From Sphingobacterium kitahiroshimense (GTDB taxonomy: Bacteria > Bacteroidota > Bacteroidia > Sphingobacteriales > Sphingobacteriaceae), in assembly GCF_025961315.1 (NCBI RefSeq), contig NZ_JAOQNK010000001.1, positions 2,480,001-2,544,000 on the forward strand: a stretch of 64,000 nucleotides of DNA, given 5' to 3'. The translations under genes were made by a program, and so were the position numbers. The notes beneath the pieces were generated by a model. The model did not search any database. It was not told the origin of the DNA and saw only the letters and a list, made by a program, of their open reading frames with translations. Shown one piece after another: positions 32,363 through 41,192 of this stretch (the first letter of the stretch is position 1; every line of letters starts with the position of its first letter).

Positions 32363-34546
32363 ATGACCTTATCCATATGGAGGTATGCACATTTAGCTCT
32401 TGCGATCGTATCATCCCTATTTTTACTCATACTTTCCGTAACAGGAATTATATTGGCGATAGATGCAGTTAACGAAAAAACACAAGCATACCGAGTAGAA
32501 GATTCCAATACCATAACCCTTGCGCAATCCATAACGGCCTTGCGCAAGGTTTACCCTGAAATCATTGAAATAGCAGTCGATCACAATCAATTTGTCAGTA
32601 TAGATGCTTTAGATGAAGAGGGTAATACCATTAAAGCTTATATCAATCCGACCACAGGAAAAGTATTAGGTGAAATCAAACCCAAAAGCCAGTTCATCCA
32701 GTGGACAACCGCCTTACACCGTTCCTTATTTCTACACGAAACAGGACGTATATTAGTCGGCCTGGTTTCCTTCATATTGCTATTGATTACCATTAGTGGA
32801 CTCATCTTGATCCTTAAACGTCAGCAGGGTCTTCGCAATTTCTTTTCTAAAATAAACCGTGATTTTTTTGCTCAATATTTTCATGTTGTCAGTGGAAGAT
32901 TGTTCCTCATTCCTATTTTGATCATTGCTTTATCAGGCACATATTTATTTATGGCACGAATGGAACTGATCAAGAAATCGAACGAAGAGCTTGAACATCA
33001 GGATACGCAAACTGAGAATCAAAAGGATTTAAAGGAATTTGCGATTTTTCAACAGCACACTTTAGGTACAATTGAAAAGATTGAATTTCCTTTCATGGAT
33101 GATGATCCTGAAGAATTTTACACGATCAAATTTAAGGATCGTGCTGTTACAGTTAATCAGTTTAATGGCGAAATCGTTAAAGAAACAAAATATCCTTATA
33201 CTGCAGCACTAGAGAAATTAAGTCTCGATATCCATACAGGCCGAACAAATGTGATTTGGGCTATTATTCTAGGTCTTGCTTCTTTAAACATTGTATTCTT
33301 TATTTATACTGGCTTTGTCATCACATTCCGAAGAACAAAAACTAAGATTAAAAATAAATATAAAGCCAATGAAGCTGAATTTATTATTTTAGTTGGCTCA
33401 GAAAATGGCAGTACTTTATTTTTTGCAAATCAGATTCATAAGCAACTACTAGCAGATGGTAAACGTTCTTTTGTAACAGCGATGAACCAATACCAAAACT
33501 ATCCAAATGCGACACATATTTTAATATTCACTTCGACATATGGGATCGGGACAGCACCGACTGGAGCATCAAATTTTGAAGAGCTACTTGAGAAATTTCC
33601 TCAAGAACAGACAGTCCAATACAGTGTAATTGGATTCGGATCGAAAGCTTACCCAGATTATTGTGCCTACGCAGAACATATAGATAAACTTCTTGCGACC
33701 AAAGAATGGGCTACCCGCTTCTTAGATCTTCATAAAATTAATGATCGATCTGCTCATGAATTTACAAATTGGGTACATCACTGGAGTGAAAAATCGTGCA
33801 TTGCTCTAGCTACTGCTCCATCTTTATACCAGTCAAAAGTTGCCAATCTGCAGCAACTTCAGGTTGTTAAAAAAACAAGCCAAGATCACGCGACATTCAC
33901 TGTTTTATTTAAACCTCTCAGAAAGTTAAAATTTCAATCGGGCGATCTTTTAGCGATATATCCTGCACATGATAATAGGGAACGCTTTTATTCCATTGGT
34001 GAAAATAATGGAACGATTCAACTGGAAGTTAAGCTGCATCCCAATGGATTGGGATCAAATTTTCTATATGAATTAAAGGAAAATGACCATATTGATGCCC
34101 GGGTGATGACGAATCCTGACTTCCACTTTCCTAAAGCTCCTGCTGTTATTATGATTGCAAACGGAACAGGAATTGCACCTTTTTTAGGTATGATTCAAAA
34201 CAATGTAAAAACACCTCTTCGTTTATATGCTGGTTTTAGATACAACAATACACTCACACAGCGCTATCAACAATTTGCACAAGAGGAAATTGTAAAAAAA
34301 CATTTAACAGCCTATCAGTTTGCATATTCAAGAGAATCAACAGCACAATATGTGATGGATCTAATCAAACATGACGTACAACTATTTATAGAACATTTAG
34401 AGAATGACGGTGTCATTATGATCTGTGGATCGCTTCAAATGCAACGTGACGTCGAAAAGGTCCTTGAAGAAATGACCCTATCGCAAAAAGGTAAAGCACT
34501 GCTTTATTATAAGGAGAAGAAACAGATTCTAACCGATTGTTATTAA
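32363..34546 (+). CDS. PepSY-TM / flavodoxin / FAD-NAD(P)H reductase fusion
   Basis: A 727-residue transmembrane electron-transfer protein. Residues 1-320 form the PepSY-associated membrane region: helices at about 8-30, 130-150, 185-205 and 298-320, with HRSLFLHETGRILVG and FHVVSGRLFLIPILI carrying His residues placed as haem ligands. Residues 340-480 are flavodoxin-like (ILVGSENGSTLFFANQIHKQ, TYGIGTAPTGASNFEE). Residues 490-727 are sulfite-reductase-like FAD/NAD binding (RERFYSIGE, MIANGTGIAPFLGMI, MICGSLQMQRDVE). It probably moves electrons from NADPH across the membrane to envelope flavoproteins or iron. The next gene, ApbE, overlaps or nearly overlaps it. Confidence 0.9.
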   Translation: MTLSIWRYAHLALAIVSSLFLLILSVTGIILAIDAVNEKTQAYRVEDSNTITLAQSITALRKVYPEIIEIAVDHNQFVSIDALDEEGNTIKAYINPTTGKVLGEIKPKSQFIQWTTALHRSLFLHETGRILVGLVSFILLLITISGLILILKRQQGLRNFFSKINRDFFAQYFHVVSGRLFLIPILIIALSGTYLFMARMELIKKSNEELEHQDTQTENQKDLKEFAIFQQHTLGTIEKIEFPFMDDDPEEFYTIKFKDRAVTVNQFNGEIVKETKYPYTAALEKLSLDIHTGRTNVIWAIILGLASLNIVFFIYTGFVITFRRTKTKIKNKYKANEAEFIILVGSENGSTLFFANQIHKQLLADGKRSFVTAMNQYQNYPNATHILIFTSTYGIGTAPTGASNFEELLEKFPQEQTVQYSVIGFGSKAYPDYCAYAEHIDKLLATKEWATRFLDLHKINDRSAHEFTNWVHHWSEKSCIALATAPSLYQSKVANLQQLQVVKKTSQDHATFTVLFKPLRKLKFQSGDLLAIYPAHDNRERFYSIGENNGTIQLEVKLHPNGLGSNFLYELKENDHIDARVMTNPDFHFPKAPAVIMIANGTGIAPFLGMIQNNVKTPLRLYAGFRYNNTLTQRYQQFAQEEIVKKHLTAYQFAYSRESTAQYVMDLIKHDVQLFIEHLENDGVIMICGSLQMQRDVEKVLEEMTLSQKGKALLYYKEKKQILTDCY

Positions 34547-34569
34547 AAGACAAATCAATACTACTGCTC

Positions 34570-35532
34570 ATGAGACTTCTTTGTACGATCACCTTCCTAT
34601 TTATTATAACGCTTAGTCAGGCACAGGTATTACAAAAAAAGCAAGTGACTTTAATGGGCTCTGTCTTTGAAATCACTATTGTAGACCGGGATACCGCATC
34701 TGCCCGAAATCATATTGATCTTGTAATAGCAGAGGTTACACGTATTGAGAATCTGATTTCAGAATGGAGACCGGAAACCCAGATTTCGGAAGTAAACCGC
34801 AATGCAGGTATTAGACCTGTAAAAGTAGATCGTGAAGTTTTTGATCTGACCAAAAGAGCAATCGCGTATTCCCGCAATTCAAATGGAGCTTTTGATATCA
34901 GTATTGTTGCTTTAGACAAAATCTGGAAATTTGATGGCAGTATGACCGAATTACCTACGGAAGAAGCTATTCGTAAATCAGTTGAAAAAGTGGGTTATCA
35001 GCATATTATCTTAGATAGTGTCAATTGCAGTATTTACTTAGCACTCCCGGGTATGAAAATAGGTTTTGGATCAATTGGAAAAGGTTATGCGGCAGATCGT
35101 GGAAGAGCTTTGATGCAAGAAAAATATGTTGTAGCTGGCATCGTTAATGCATCCGGAGATCTATCGACCTGGGGGCTTCAACCAAATAATAAGCCTTGGT
35201 TAATAGGCATAAAAAACCCTTTCAAAGCTTATAAAACGATTAAAATATTAAAAATGCAGGAAAATGCTGTTGCGACATCGGGCAATTATGAGAAGTATGC
35301 TGAAATTGACAACAGACGATATGCACATATCATCAACCCTAAAACTGGCTATCCTTCTACTGGACTGACCAGTGTTACGATCTACGGCCCTTCTGCTGAG
35401 TTTGCGAATGCTCTAAGCACCTCGATTATGGTTCTAGGTCAAGAAGAAGGTATTTTATTAGCAAAAAGATTTCCCCTCTATCATTATCTTCTGATAACTG
35501 ACAACGGAACTGTTATAAAAAGCCAAAGATAA
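34570..35532 (+). CDS. apbE: FAD:protein FMN transferase
   Basis: A 320-residue periplasmic enzyme that attaches FMN from FAD to Thr/Ser of target proteins with Mg. The ATG at 34570 gives a good signal peptide (MRLLCTITFLFIITLSQAQ); a TTG at 34537 would extend it into the previous gene and is less likely. Family motifs: early LMGSVFEITIVD, SIGKGYAADRGRALM, VNASGDLSTWG, NAVATSGNYEKYAEI and HIINPKTGYPSTGLTSVT. Its substrate is probably the DUF2271 protein or another flavinylated protein. It ends 2 bases from the 3' end of convergent ccoS. Confidence 0.93.
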   Translation: MRLLCTITFLFIITLSQAQVLQKKQVTLMGSVFEITIVDRDTASARNHIDLVIAEVTRIENLISEWRPETQISEVNRNAGIRPVKVDREVFDLTKRAIAYSRNSNGAFDISIVALDKIWKFDGSMTELPTEEAIRKSVEKVGYQHIILDSVNCSIYLALPGMKIGFGSIGKGYAADRGRALMQEKYVVAGIVNASGDLSTWGLQPNNKPWLIGIKNPFKAYKTIKILKMQENAVATSGNYEKYAEIDNRRYAHIINPKTGYPSTGLTSVTIYGPSAEFANALSTSIMVLGQEEGILLAKRFPLYHYLLITDNGTVIKSQR

Positions 35533-35534
35533 AC

Positions 35535-35714
35535 CTAGCGCTTCTTCTCTTCTGGTTCCGGTTCAATTTCTTCCACGTCATCGTCAAACAGGATTCGAAC
35601 AGAAGGCGTATAGGTATCATCATTTTGTCCCGTTTTATTAGCCCAAAAAAAAGCACCTAAAAACAATAACGCAACAAATACACTACAGCCAATCAACATA
35701 AAGATGATACTCAT
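35535..35714 (-). CDS. ccoS: Cytochrome cbb3 oxidase maturation protein CcoS
   Basis: A 59-residue protein with one helix (MSIIFMLIGCSVFVALLFLGAFFWA split) and an acidic tail (SVRILFDDDVEEIEPEPEEKK). The FWANKTGQ-D-D and 'RILFDDD' segments are hallmarks of CcoS. It is needed for cofactor insertion into cbb3 oxidase in other bacteria. It follows ccoI on the same strand with a 25-base gap, so it is the last gene of the hemN-ccoI-ccoS operon. Confidence 0.92.
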   Translation of the reverse strand: MSIIFMLIGCSVFVALLFLGAFFWANKTGQNDDTYTPSVRILFDDDVEEIEPEPEEKKR

Positions 35715-35739
35715 AACACTATTTTAATATAAAAATCTT

Positions 35740-38127
35740 CTATAATCCCCTTCTTTTTGCAAACCATCTTGTCAAAATACTGGTGAATGATATAATGGTT
35801 ACCGTACTTATAGGCATCAGTATTGCTGCAAATAAGGGAGACATTTCTCCTTGAACAGCAAAACTCAGTCCAATCACGTTATAAAAAATAGAGATACAGA
35901 AACTTAAGTGAATAACACGGACTGCATCTTTACTAAAAGCAAAAAACTTAGGTAATTTATCAAAAGATTCGCCATCCAAGATTGCATCACAACCTGGAGA
36001 AAAATTATTGATATCATCACTGACCGCGATCCCTAGATCGGCAGTTTTTAGCGCTCCAGCATCATTAAGTCCATCTCCTACCATACAGACACGATGTCCA
36101 TTCTCTTTGAATAAATTGATAATATCCAATTTATTCTGCGGAGATTGATTAAACAGCAATCGTGTTTTTGAAGGAAAAATCTCCTTTAATAAATCTTTTT
36201 TTCGATCATTATCGCCCGATATCAAGTGAAGATCATAATGTTTTAAATCATGAATAATACCGGAAAGCCCGGCACGCCAAGACTGTTCCATTGCAAAACT
36301 ACCCTTTACTTCACCATTAATAGAAACAAATACATAAGAAGCTTCTGCTGCTCTAGTAGGCACATCTACAAAACGGGCACTACCGATCTTGATTGTATAT
36401 TGGCCAATATGCGTTACTGACCCTTCTCCAATTTTTTCTTCATACCGATTAACCGGTACAGCATCTACTCCTTCTAACCATTTTACAATCTCCCGGCTCA
36501 ATGGATGACTTGAATTTCGACAAGAAGAATACACCAATATTTTTTCTTCTTCTGTTAAATATCCGTCAAAAACAATTCCATTAACAGTAGGTGACGAGAT
36601 TGTCCCTGTTTTATCAAATATTATCGTGTCAATTGATGCCATCTGCTCAATGGCATCTGTATTTTTAACGTAGAATTTGTTTCGGTCAAATACACTTAAA
36701 GCTGCAGACAATGTAAATGGAGAACTCAATGCTAAAGCACAAGGGCAGGCAATGATCAATACTGCTGTAAATGCACCCCAAGCTTTATCGGTATCTGCGT
36801 CCATCATCCAAAAAACTGTTGCAGATAGGGCAATAATCAATAAAGCAACCGTAAAATATTTACTGATATAACTTATAAATGTCTGAAAATGTTTATCATA
36901 TTGTTTAAAATTTTCATTATTCCAAAGCTTGGTTAAATAAGACTGCGAAACCGATTTGACCACTTCAAGCTCAATCGCTTCAGCCATTTGACGTCCTCCA
37001 GCATAAATCACTTCGCCTAGTGTTTTAGTCACAGGTTTTGACTCTCCAGTCACAAAGCTAAAATCTATACAGGCATCCCCGCGGAGCAACACCGCATCTG
37101 CTGGTATGATTTCATTATTTCGGACTAAAATCCGATCCCCAACTTTTAAATCGGCCAGCTGAATCGGTTTTTCCTTTTCATCGTGTATCGTTGTTACAGC
37201 TACAGGAAAATAACTTCTATAATCACGTTCAAAAGAAATGTGATAATATGTTCTTTCCTGAACCCATTTCCCAATCAATATAAAAAAGACCAAACTACAA
37301 AGTGTATCCCCAAAGCCAGCCCCGGTCTGCGAGATCACTTCATATGCGGTACGTACAAATAAGATAAATATTCCCAATGCCAATGGTACATCTAAGTTCA
37401 GTCTTTTTTGACGGATACTTAAAAATGCCGATTTAAAATAATCTGAAGCACTATACAGTAAAACAGGCAGTGTAAATAAAAGATTTGCATACCCAAAAAA
37501 CACCGAATAGTTTTTTTCAAAACCTGCCAGTCCAAAGTATTCAGGGAAGCTCAACATCATCGAATTTCCAAAACAAAAACCTGCTACCGCTATTTTTGCT
37601 ATCAATGGATTAGCATTAATTTTTTTGCCCGCCTTAACCACATCCTGCAAGGTAATCTTTGGTTCATAACCGATACTTCGCAGTAACTGTACAAGATCAC
37701 GGAGTGATAATTCCGTATGCTTAAATGTGATACTTGCTTGTCTTTTCATGAAATCAACTTTCGAAACAAGTACATTTGGGTTTATTCTATACAGGTTCTC
37801 CAATAACCAGATACAAGAGCTACAGTGAATTACAGGAATGTAAAATGTTATGATCGTGATCTGCTCATCTTTATAGTCAATCAGTTTATCGGTAATAATA
37901 GCTTCATCCAAATAAGACAAATCAGCAGTTTTATCAAGGTTTGATTTTCCTGGATGCTGGTTATAGCGATAATAACTTTGCATATTATTATCATGTAAAA
38001 TCTGGTATACTGTTTGGCAGCCTAAACAGCAGAAATCATGGTTATCAAATTGATAGCCACTGGAGATAACTGCATCACCACAATGAAAACAATGCTGGTC
38101 TATTTGAGTTTGTTTGATATCCACCAT
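35740..38127 (-). CDS. ccoI: Copper-translocating P-type ATPase CcoI (FixI)
   Basis: A 795-residue P1B-type ATPase that supplies copper for CuB of cbb3 oxidase. The N-terminus has a Cys-rich treble-clef-like segment (CFHCG ... FCCLGC), then an HMA domain with HCSSCIWLLENL. Eight helices follow, with the ion site CPCALALSSPF in helix 6. Later landmarks are TGES, the phosphorylated Asp in IIFDKTGTIS, HPLS (nucleotide binding) and MVGDGLNDAGALKTADLGIAV. The domain set is that of CcoI rather than CopA. It lies between hemN and ccoS. Confidence 0.95.
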   Translation of the reverse strand: MVDIKQTQIDQHCFHCGDAVISSGYQFDNHDFCCLGCQTVYQILHDNNMQSYYRYNQHPGKSNLDKTADLSYLDEAIITDKLIDYKDEQITIITFYIPVIHCSSCIWLLENLYRINPNVLVSKVDFMKRQASITFKHTELSLRDLVQLLRSIGYEPKITLQDVVKAGKKINANPLIAKIAVAGFCFGNSMMLSFPEYFGLAGFEKNYSVFFGYANLLFTLPVLLYSASDYFKSAFLSIRQKRLNLDVPLALGIFILFVRTAYEVISQTGAGFGDTLCSLVFFILIGKWVQERTYYHISFERDYRSYFPVAVTTIHDEKEKPIQLADLKVGDRILVRNNEIIPADAVLLRGDACIDFSFVTGESKPVTKTLGEVIYAGGRQMAEAIELEVVKSVSQSYLTKLWNNENFKQYDKHFQTFISYISKYFTVALLIIALSATVFWMMDADTDKAWGAFTAVLIIACPCALALSSPFTLSAALSVFDRNKFYVKNTDAIEQMASIDTIIFDKTGTISSPTVNGIVFDGYLTEEEKILVYSSCRNSSHPLSREIVKWLEGVDAVPVNRYEEKIGEGSVTHIGQYTIKIGSARFVDVPTRAAEASYVFVSINGEVKGSFAMEQSWRAGLSGIIHDLKHYDLHLISGDNDRKKDLLKEIFPSKTRLLFNQSPQNKLDIINLFKENGHRVCMVGDGLNDAGALKTADLGIAVSDDINNFSPGCDAILDGESFDKLPKFFAFSKDAVRVIHLSFCISIFYNVIGLSFAVQGEMSPLFAAILMPISTVTIISFTSILTRWFAKRRGL

Positions 38128-38137
38128 TACAGATTAT

Positions 38138-39511
38138 TTAAATAGCTTGACTAAATAATTCTTTTTCGTTTTTGGAGTTTTGTAATTTCAGATCAAAAGC
38201 CATACAGATATTGCGTAGAAAAGATCTTCCTAATTGGGTTATAAGAACACGATCCTCATGAATAAGAACCAACCCCTCTTCTACCATTTTTTCTAAACGC
38301 TTTATAATAGACTCATTTTCAAACAAACCAACCGCTAAGTTTGTTTCTCCTTTACACATCAGATCTAAAATGTTGCGTCTTATAATCAGATCTTCGTCAT
38401 CAAGTAAATGCCCTTTCACAACCGGCAACTGATTGTTTTCAATCATCTTTTGATATTCCTCCACACTTTTAACATTTTGTGCAAAAGCATCCCACGAATC
38501 ACTGATAGAAGATACTCCGAGACCAATCAATAAGGGACGATAACGATCTGCATATCCCATAAAATTGCGATGAAGCCTTTGCTGTTGAAATGCAATAAAC
38601 AATTCATCGCCAGGTTTAGCAAAGTGATCCATTCCAACATCTCTATATCCGGCATCTTGAATAAATTGCTTTCCCAGTGTATAAAGCGCAAGCTTTTCTT
38701 CACCTTGAGGTAAGTCTAATTCAGTGTAATGACGCTGTCCAGGCTTTAACCATGGCACGTGCGCATAGCTATAAAAAGAAATACGATCCGGATCAAGCAA
38801 CAGCGATTCTTTGATCGTTTCTGTTATTGTTTTCAAACTTTGTTTGGGCAGTCCGTAAATCAGATCAAAATTAATAGAAGTATATCCGATAGCACGAGCT
38901 TCTTGCATAACGCGACGTACATCTTCCACATCCTGCTTTCTATTTATAGTAAACTGCACAAGCGGATCGAAATCTTGAATTCCCAAGCTTAATCTTCGAA
39001 ATCCCAACTGATACAAATCGGCTAAGTGTTCATAAGTCGTATTGCCAGGATGTGCTTCGAAAGAAAATGATGCATCGTCTGCGACCTGAGCTTTCGATAA
39101 AATACCCGCCAGTAATTTTGCTAAATTCTCTGGAGCAAAAAAGGTAGGGGTTCCACCACCAAGGTGAATTTCAGAAATCAAAGGCGCACCTTCCTTTAAT
39201 ATTGCTGTGTACATCCCCCACTCTTTTAGCAAACTGTCGATATAAGGTATTTCAACTTTATGATTTTTCGTAATTCGGGTATTGCAACCACAATATGTGC
39301 ACAGACTTTCACAGAATGGCAAATGAATATAGAGACTTATCCCTGCTTTTTTTGATTTTTGATAGGTATGATATACGCGACTAGACCATTCCTTCTCAGA
39401 GAATTGGTCGCTATTCCAAAATGGAACAGTTGGGTAACTCGTATATCTAGGGGCTGCAACATTGTACTTCCGTACTAAAGACTGCAAATCTATTCCATTG
39501 TTCGAATTCAT
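38138..39511 (-). CDS. hemN: Oxygen-independent coproporphyrinogen III oxidase
   Basis: A 457-residue radical-SAM enzyme converting coproporphyrinogen III to protoporphyrinogen IX without O2. The N-terminal YTSYPTVPFWN is typical of true HemN. The radical-SAM cluster motif is CESLCTYCGCN (CxxxCxxC plus the extra Cys of HemN). Further motifs are EIHLGGGTPTFF and SLGIQDFDPLVQ. Length matches HemN, not the shorter HemW. It supplies haem for low-oxygen respiration and is co-transcribed with ccoI, ccoS and the small upstream gene (4-base gap). Confidence 0.95.
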   Translation of the reverse strand: MNSNNGIDLQSLVRKYNVAAPRYTSYPTVPFWNSDQFSEKEWSSRVYHTYQKSKKAGISLYIHLPFCESLCTYCGCNTRITKNHKVEIPYIDSLLKEWGMYTAILKEGAPLISEIHLGGGTPTFFAPENLAKLLAGILSKAQVADDASFSFEAHPGNTTYEHLADLYQLGFRRLSLGIQDFDPLVQFTINRKQDVEDVRRVMQEARAIGYTSINFDLIYGLPKQSLKTITETIKESLLLDPDRISFYSYAHVPWLKPGQRHYTELDLPQGEEKLALYTLGKQFIQDAGYRDVGMDHFAKPGDELFIAFQQQRLHRNFMGYADRYRPLLIGLGVSSISDSWDAFAQNVKSVEEYQKMIENNQLPVVKGHLLDDEDLIIRRNILDLMCKGETNLAVGLFENESIIKRLEKMVEEGLVLIHEDRVLITQLGRSFLRNICMAFDLKLQNSKNEKELFSQAI

Positions 39512-39515
39512 GAGA

Positions 39516-39929
39516 TTATAATTTTACAGGACATACTTTTAAACAACAACAAGCAGTGCCCACACATTTGCCAGCACCCCACAAATTCAAATTGCGAATT
39601 GTCTGTTCGGCAATACCTTTTGGGCTTTGGTCCTCATAAGGTGTATTAGCAACTTGTATATCCAACTTTCCGGCTTCAACTAAGTCGATGTGTTCTGTCC
39701 CTAAAGTACGTGTCAGAATACGGCCTACACCCATATCTTTTAACACCCGGAGCATGGAAGCTTCTAGAATATCCTGTGCCGAAATGACAACAACATCTTT
39801 CCCTGTAGCATAAACTTTTGTTTCTTCATTTAGCCCATTAGAAATTAATGTCAAATCATGCATTTTACCATTAGCTAATGCTAATAACTCCTTTTCATAG
39901 GTCTGAATACTGTAAACAACTACTTTCAT
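39516..39929 (-). CDS. D-lactate-dehydrogenase-like substrate-binding domain with Cys-rich tail
   Basis: A 137-residue protein. Residues 1-105 match the N-terminal catalytic domain of D-2-hydroxyacid dehydrogenases (MKVVVYSIQTYEKELL, LTRTLGTEHIDLVEAGK, VANTPYEDQSPKGIAEQTI). The Rossmann NAD-binding domain is absent. A last helix (AEQTIRNLNLW) resembles the C-terminal helix of the same enzymes, so the Rossmann half looks neatly deleted. The tail is KCVGTACCCLKVCPVKL, with five Cys in 12 residues. It heads the hemN-ccoI-ccoS operon behind a promoter and a CRP/FNR-like site. It cannot be a dehydrogenase; metal binding is a guess. Confidence 0.8.
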   Translation of the reverse strand: MKVVVYSIQTYEKELLALANGKMHDLTLISNGLNEETKVYATGKDVVVISAQDILEASMLRVLKDMGVGRILTRTLGTEHIDLVEAGKLDIQVANTPYEDQSPKGIAEQTIRNLNLWGAGKCVGTACCCLKVCPVKL

Positions 39930-39964
39930 GCTATCTTTTTTGATATTCTAAATCCGAACTAGAA

Positions 39965-39990
39965 CAAAAGTAAATAGTCTTCAAATACTT
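39965..39990 (-). promoter_or_regulatory. Probable promoter of the low-oxygen operon
   Basis: On the minus strand TACTTTTG (39965-39972) fits TAnnTTTG. Nineteen bases further up is TGTG, three of four matches to the -33 TTTG. The palindrome at 40007-40041 lies about 65 bases upstream of the expected start of transcription. Confidence 0.6.
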
Positions 39991-40006
39991 ACACATGAAG
40001 TTCATC

Positions 40007-40041
40007 AGCTTAAAAAGTGATCTACGTCACATTTTTAAGCT
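40007..40041. promoter_or_regulatory. CRP/FNR-like operator within a larger inverted repeat
   Basis: The core GTGA-TCTACG-TCAC (40017-40030) has the arms and 6-base gap of CRP/FNR-family sites. It is extended on both sides: AGCTTAAAAA on the left and TTTTTAAGCT on the right, with one extra base in the right half. A second perfect 20-base palindrome (40030-40049) overlaps the right arm. The site lies upstream of the hemN operon, whose neighbour is a receiver-CRP/FNR regulator, the obvious candidate to bind it. Confidence 0.6.
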
Positions 40042-40060
40042 TAAAAATGCTCTGAAAACG

Positions 40061-40094
40061 AAAAAGGGTCGCATCCTTGCTGGATGCGACCCTT
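40061..40094 (-). terminator. Terminator of the regulator operon
   Basis: On the minus strand AAGGGTCGCATCC and GGATGCGACCCTT pair around a short loop, followed by TTTTTCG. It ends the EttA-FixL-regulator transcript. Confidence 0.88.
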
Positions 40095-40124
40095 CTGATC
40101 AAAATATCGTGGTAATAAAAGACC

Positions 40125-41186
40125 TTACTGCTTAACCTTACGAAGTTTTTTAACTGAGAAAATACGAATGGCACTTTTCTCTTTTGCAATTAAATTTTCT
40201 TCTCTAAAATCGGCTAAAACACGTGAGATCGTTTCATTTGCAGTACCTGCAATTGTTGCGATTCCCTCTCTTGATATTTGAATAACACATTCATCTTCAA
40301 TTGCTGTATTCACCGTTTTCTCAGCGACACTAATTAATGCATTGGCAATACGTTTACGTACTGTATCATAAGCAAATCCCAACAATTGCTCTTCTTTCTC
40401 TCTAATATTTCCCGATAGCAATTGAATAAATTTACCTGCAATCAATGGTTTGCGATAAATTAATTCAAAAAAGTCTTCTTTACTGATCAGTGCTATTTCC
40501 GATTTTTCAATAGCTTCAACATTATCAGAATAATTTTCGTTCAACAGCATCGCTTCATAGCCGATATATGTACCTGCAATCTGAATATCTGTCGAAAGCT
40601 CCCGTCCATCATTATAACATAGAAAACTGCGGACCTGTCCACTCAACACAAAATAGACGAATACGGGTACATCACCCTCTTCGTAAATACTTTGTTTCTT
40701 TTTGAATACTTTAACACGAGATTTTTCAATGAGTTCTTTCAACAAAAAATCTTGTTCTTCAGGACTTAAATACAAGGAGTTTTTAACTGTTATGGCCTCG
40801 CCTATCTGTCCCCGCTTTTTAAAGCGCACATCAATGGCATTTAACAACTCAACATCATCAAAAGGTTTTGTTAAATAATCATCTGCTCCTAGCTCCATTG
40901 CTTTTCGCATATCAGACCGTTCAACTTTAGCCGTAAGGAAAATAAAAGGTATGTGTGCCGTTTCTTCGTTCTTACTTAGAATATATAAAACGCCATAGCC
41001 ATCTAACTCAGGCATCATAATATCACAGAGAATCAAATCGGGCAAATGAGTTGTTGCTAAATCAACACCATCACGGCCATTTTCCGCTGCAAGTACATGA
41101 TAACGTCCTGTTAACTCCAAAATCTCTGTCGTTCCTTCCCGTATATCTGTATTATCCTCTATAATTAATATTGTCTTCTTTTCCAC
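40125..41186 (-). CDS. Response regulator with CRP/FNR-type sensor and DNA-binding domains
   Basis: A 353-residue fusion. Residues 1-120 are a receiver domain with phospho-acceptor Asp55 (LILCDIMMPELDG), acidic pair Glu10-Asp11 and Lys107 (YLTKPFDD). Residues about 140-260 are a cyclic-nucleotide-binding-type beta barrel (KKQSIYEEGDVPVFVYFVLSG divided). Residues about 275-345 are a CRP-type winged helix (ISREGIATIAGTANETISRVL). No N-terminal Cys cluster as in FNR is seen. It is encoded 6 bases after the FixL-like kinase, its likely partner. It probably takes the place of FixJ plus FixK in switching on cbb3 and hemN genes in low oxygen. Confidence 0.9.
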   Translation of the reverse strand: MEKKTILIIEDNTDIREGTTEILELTGRYHVLAAENGRDGVDLATTHLPDLILCDIMMPELDGYGVLYILSKNEETAHIPFIFLTAKVERSDMRKAMELGADDYLTKPFDDVELLNAIDVRFKKRGQIGEAITVKNSLYLSPEEQDFLLKELIEKSRVKVFKKKQSIYEEGDVPVFVYFVLSGQVRSFLCYNDGRELSTDIQIAGTYIGYEAMLLNENYSDNVEAIEKSEIALISKEDFFELIYRKPLIAGKFIQLLSGNIREKEEQLLGFAYDTVRKRIANALISVAEKTVNTAIEDECVIQISREGIATIAGTANETISRVLADFREENLIAKEKSAIRIFSVKKLRKVKQ

Positions 41187-41192
41187 CTACAA

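Noticed and set aside
39516..39929. Frameshifted full-length D-lactate dehydrogenase
   Set aside because: No Rossmann-domain sequence is found downstream in any frame; hemN starts 4 bases after the stop codon.
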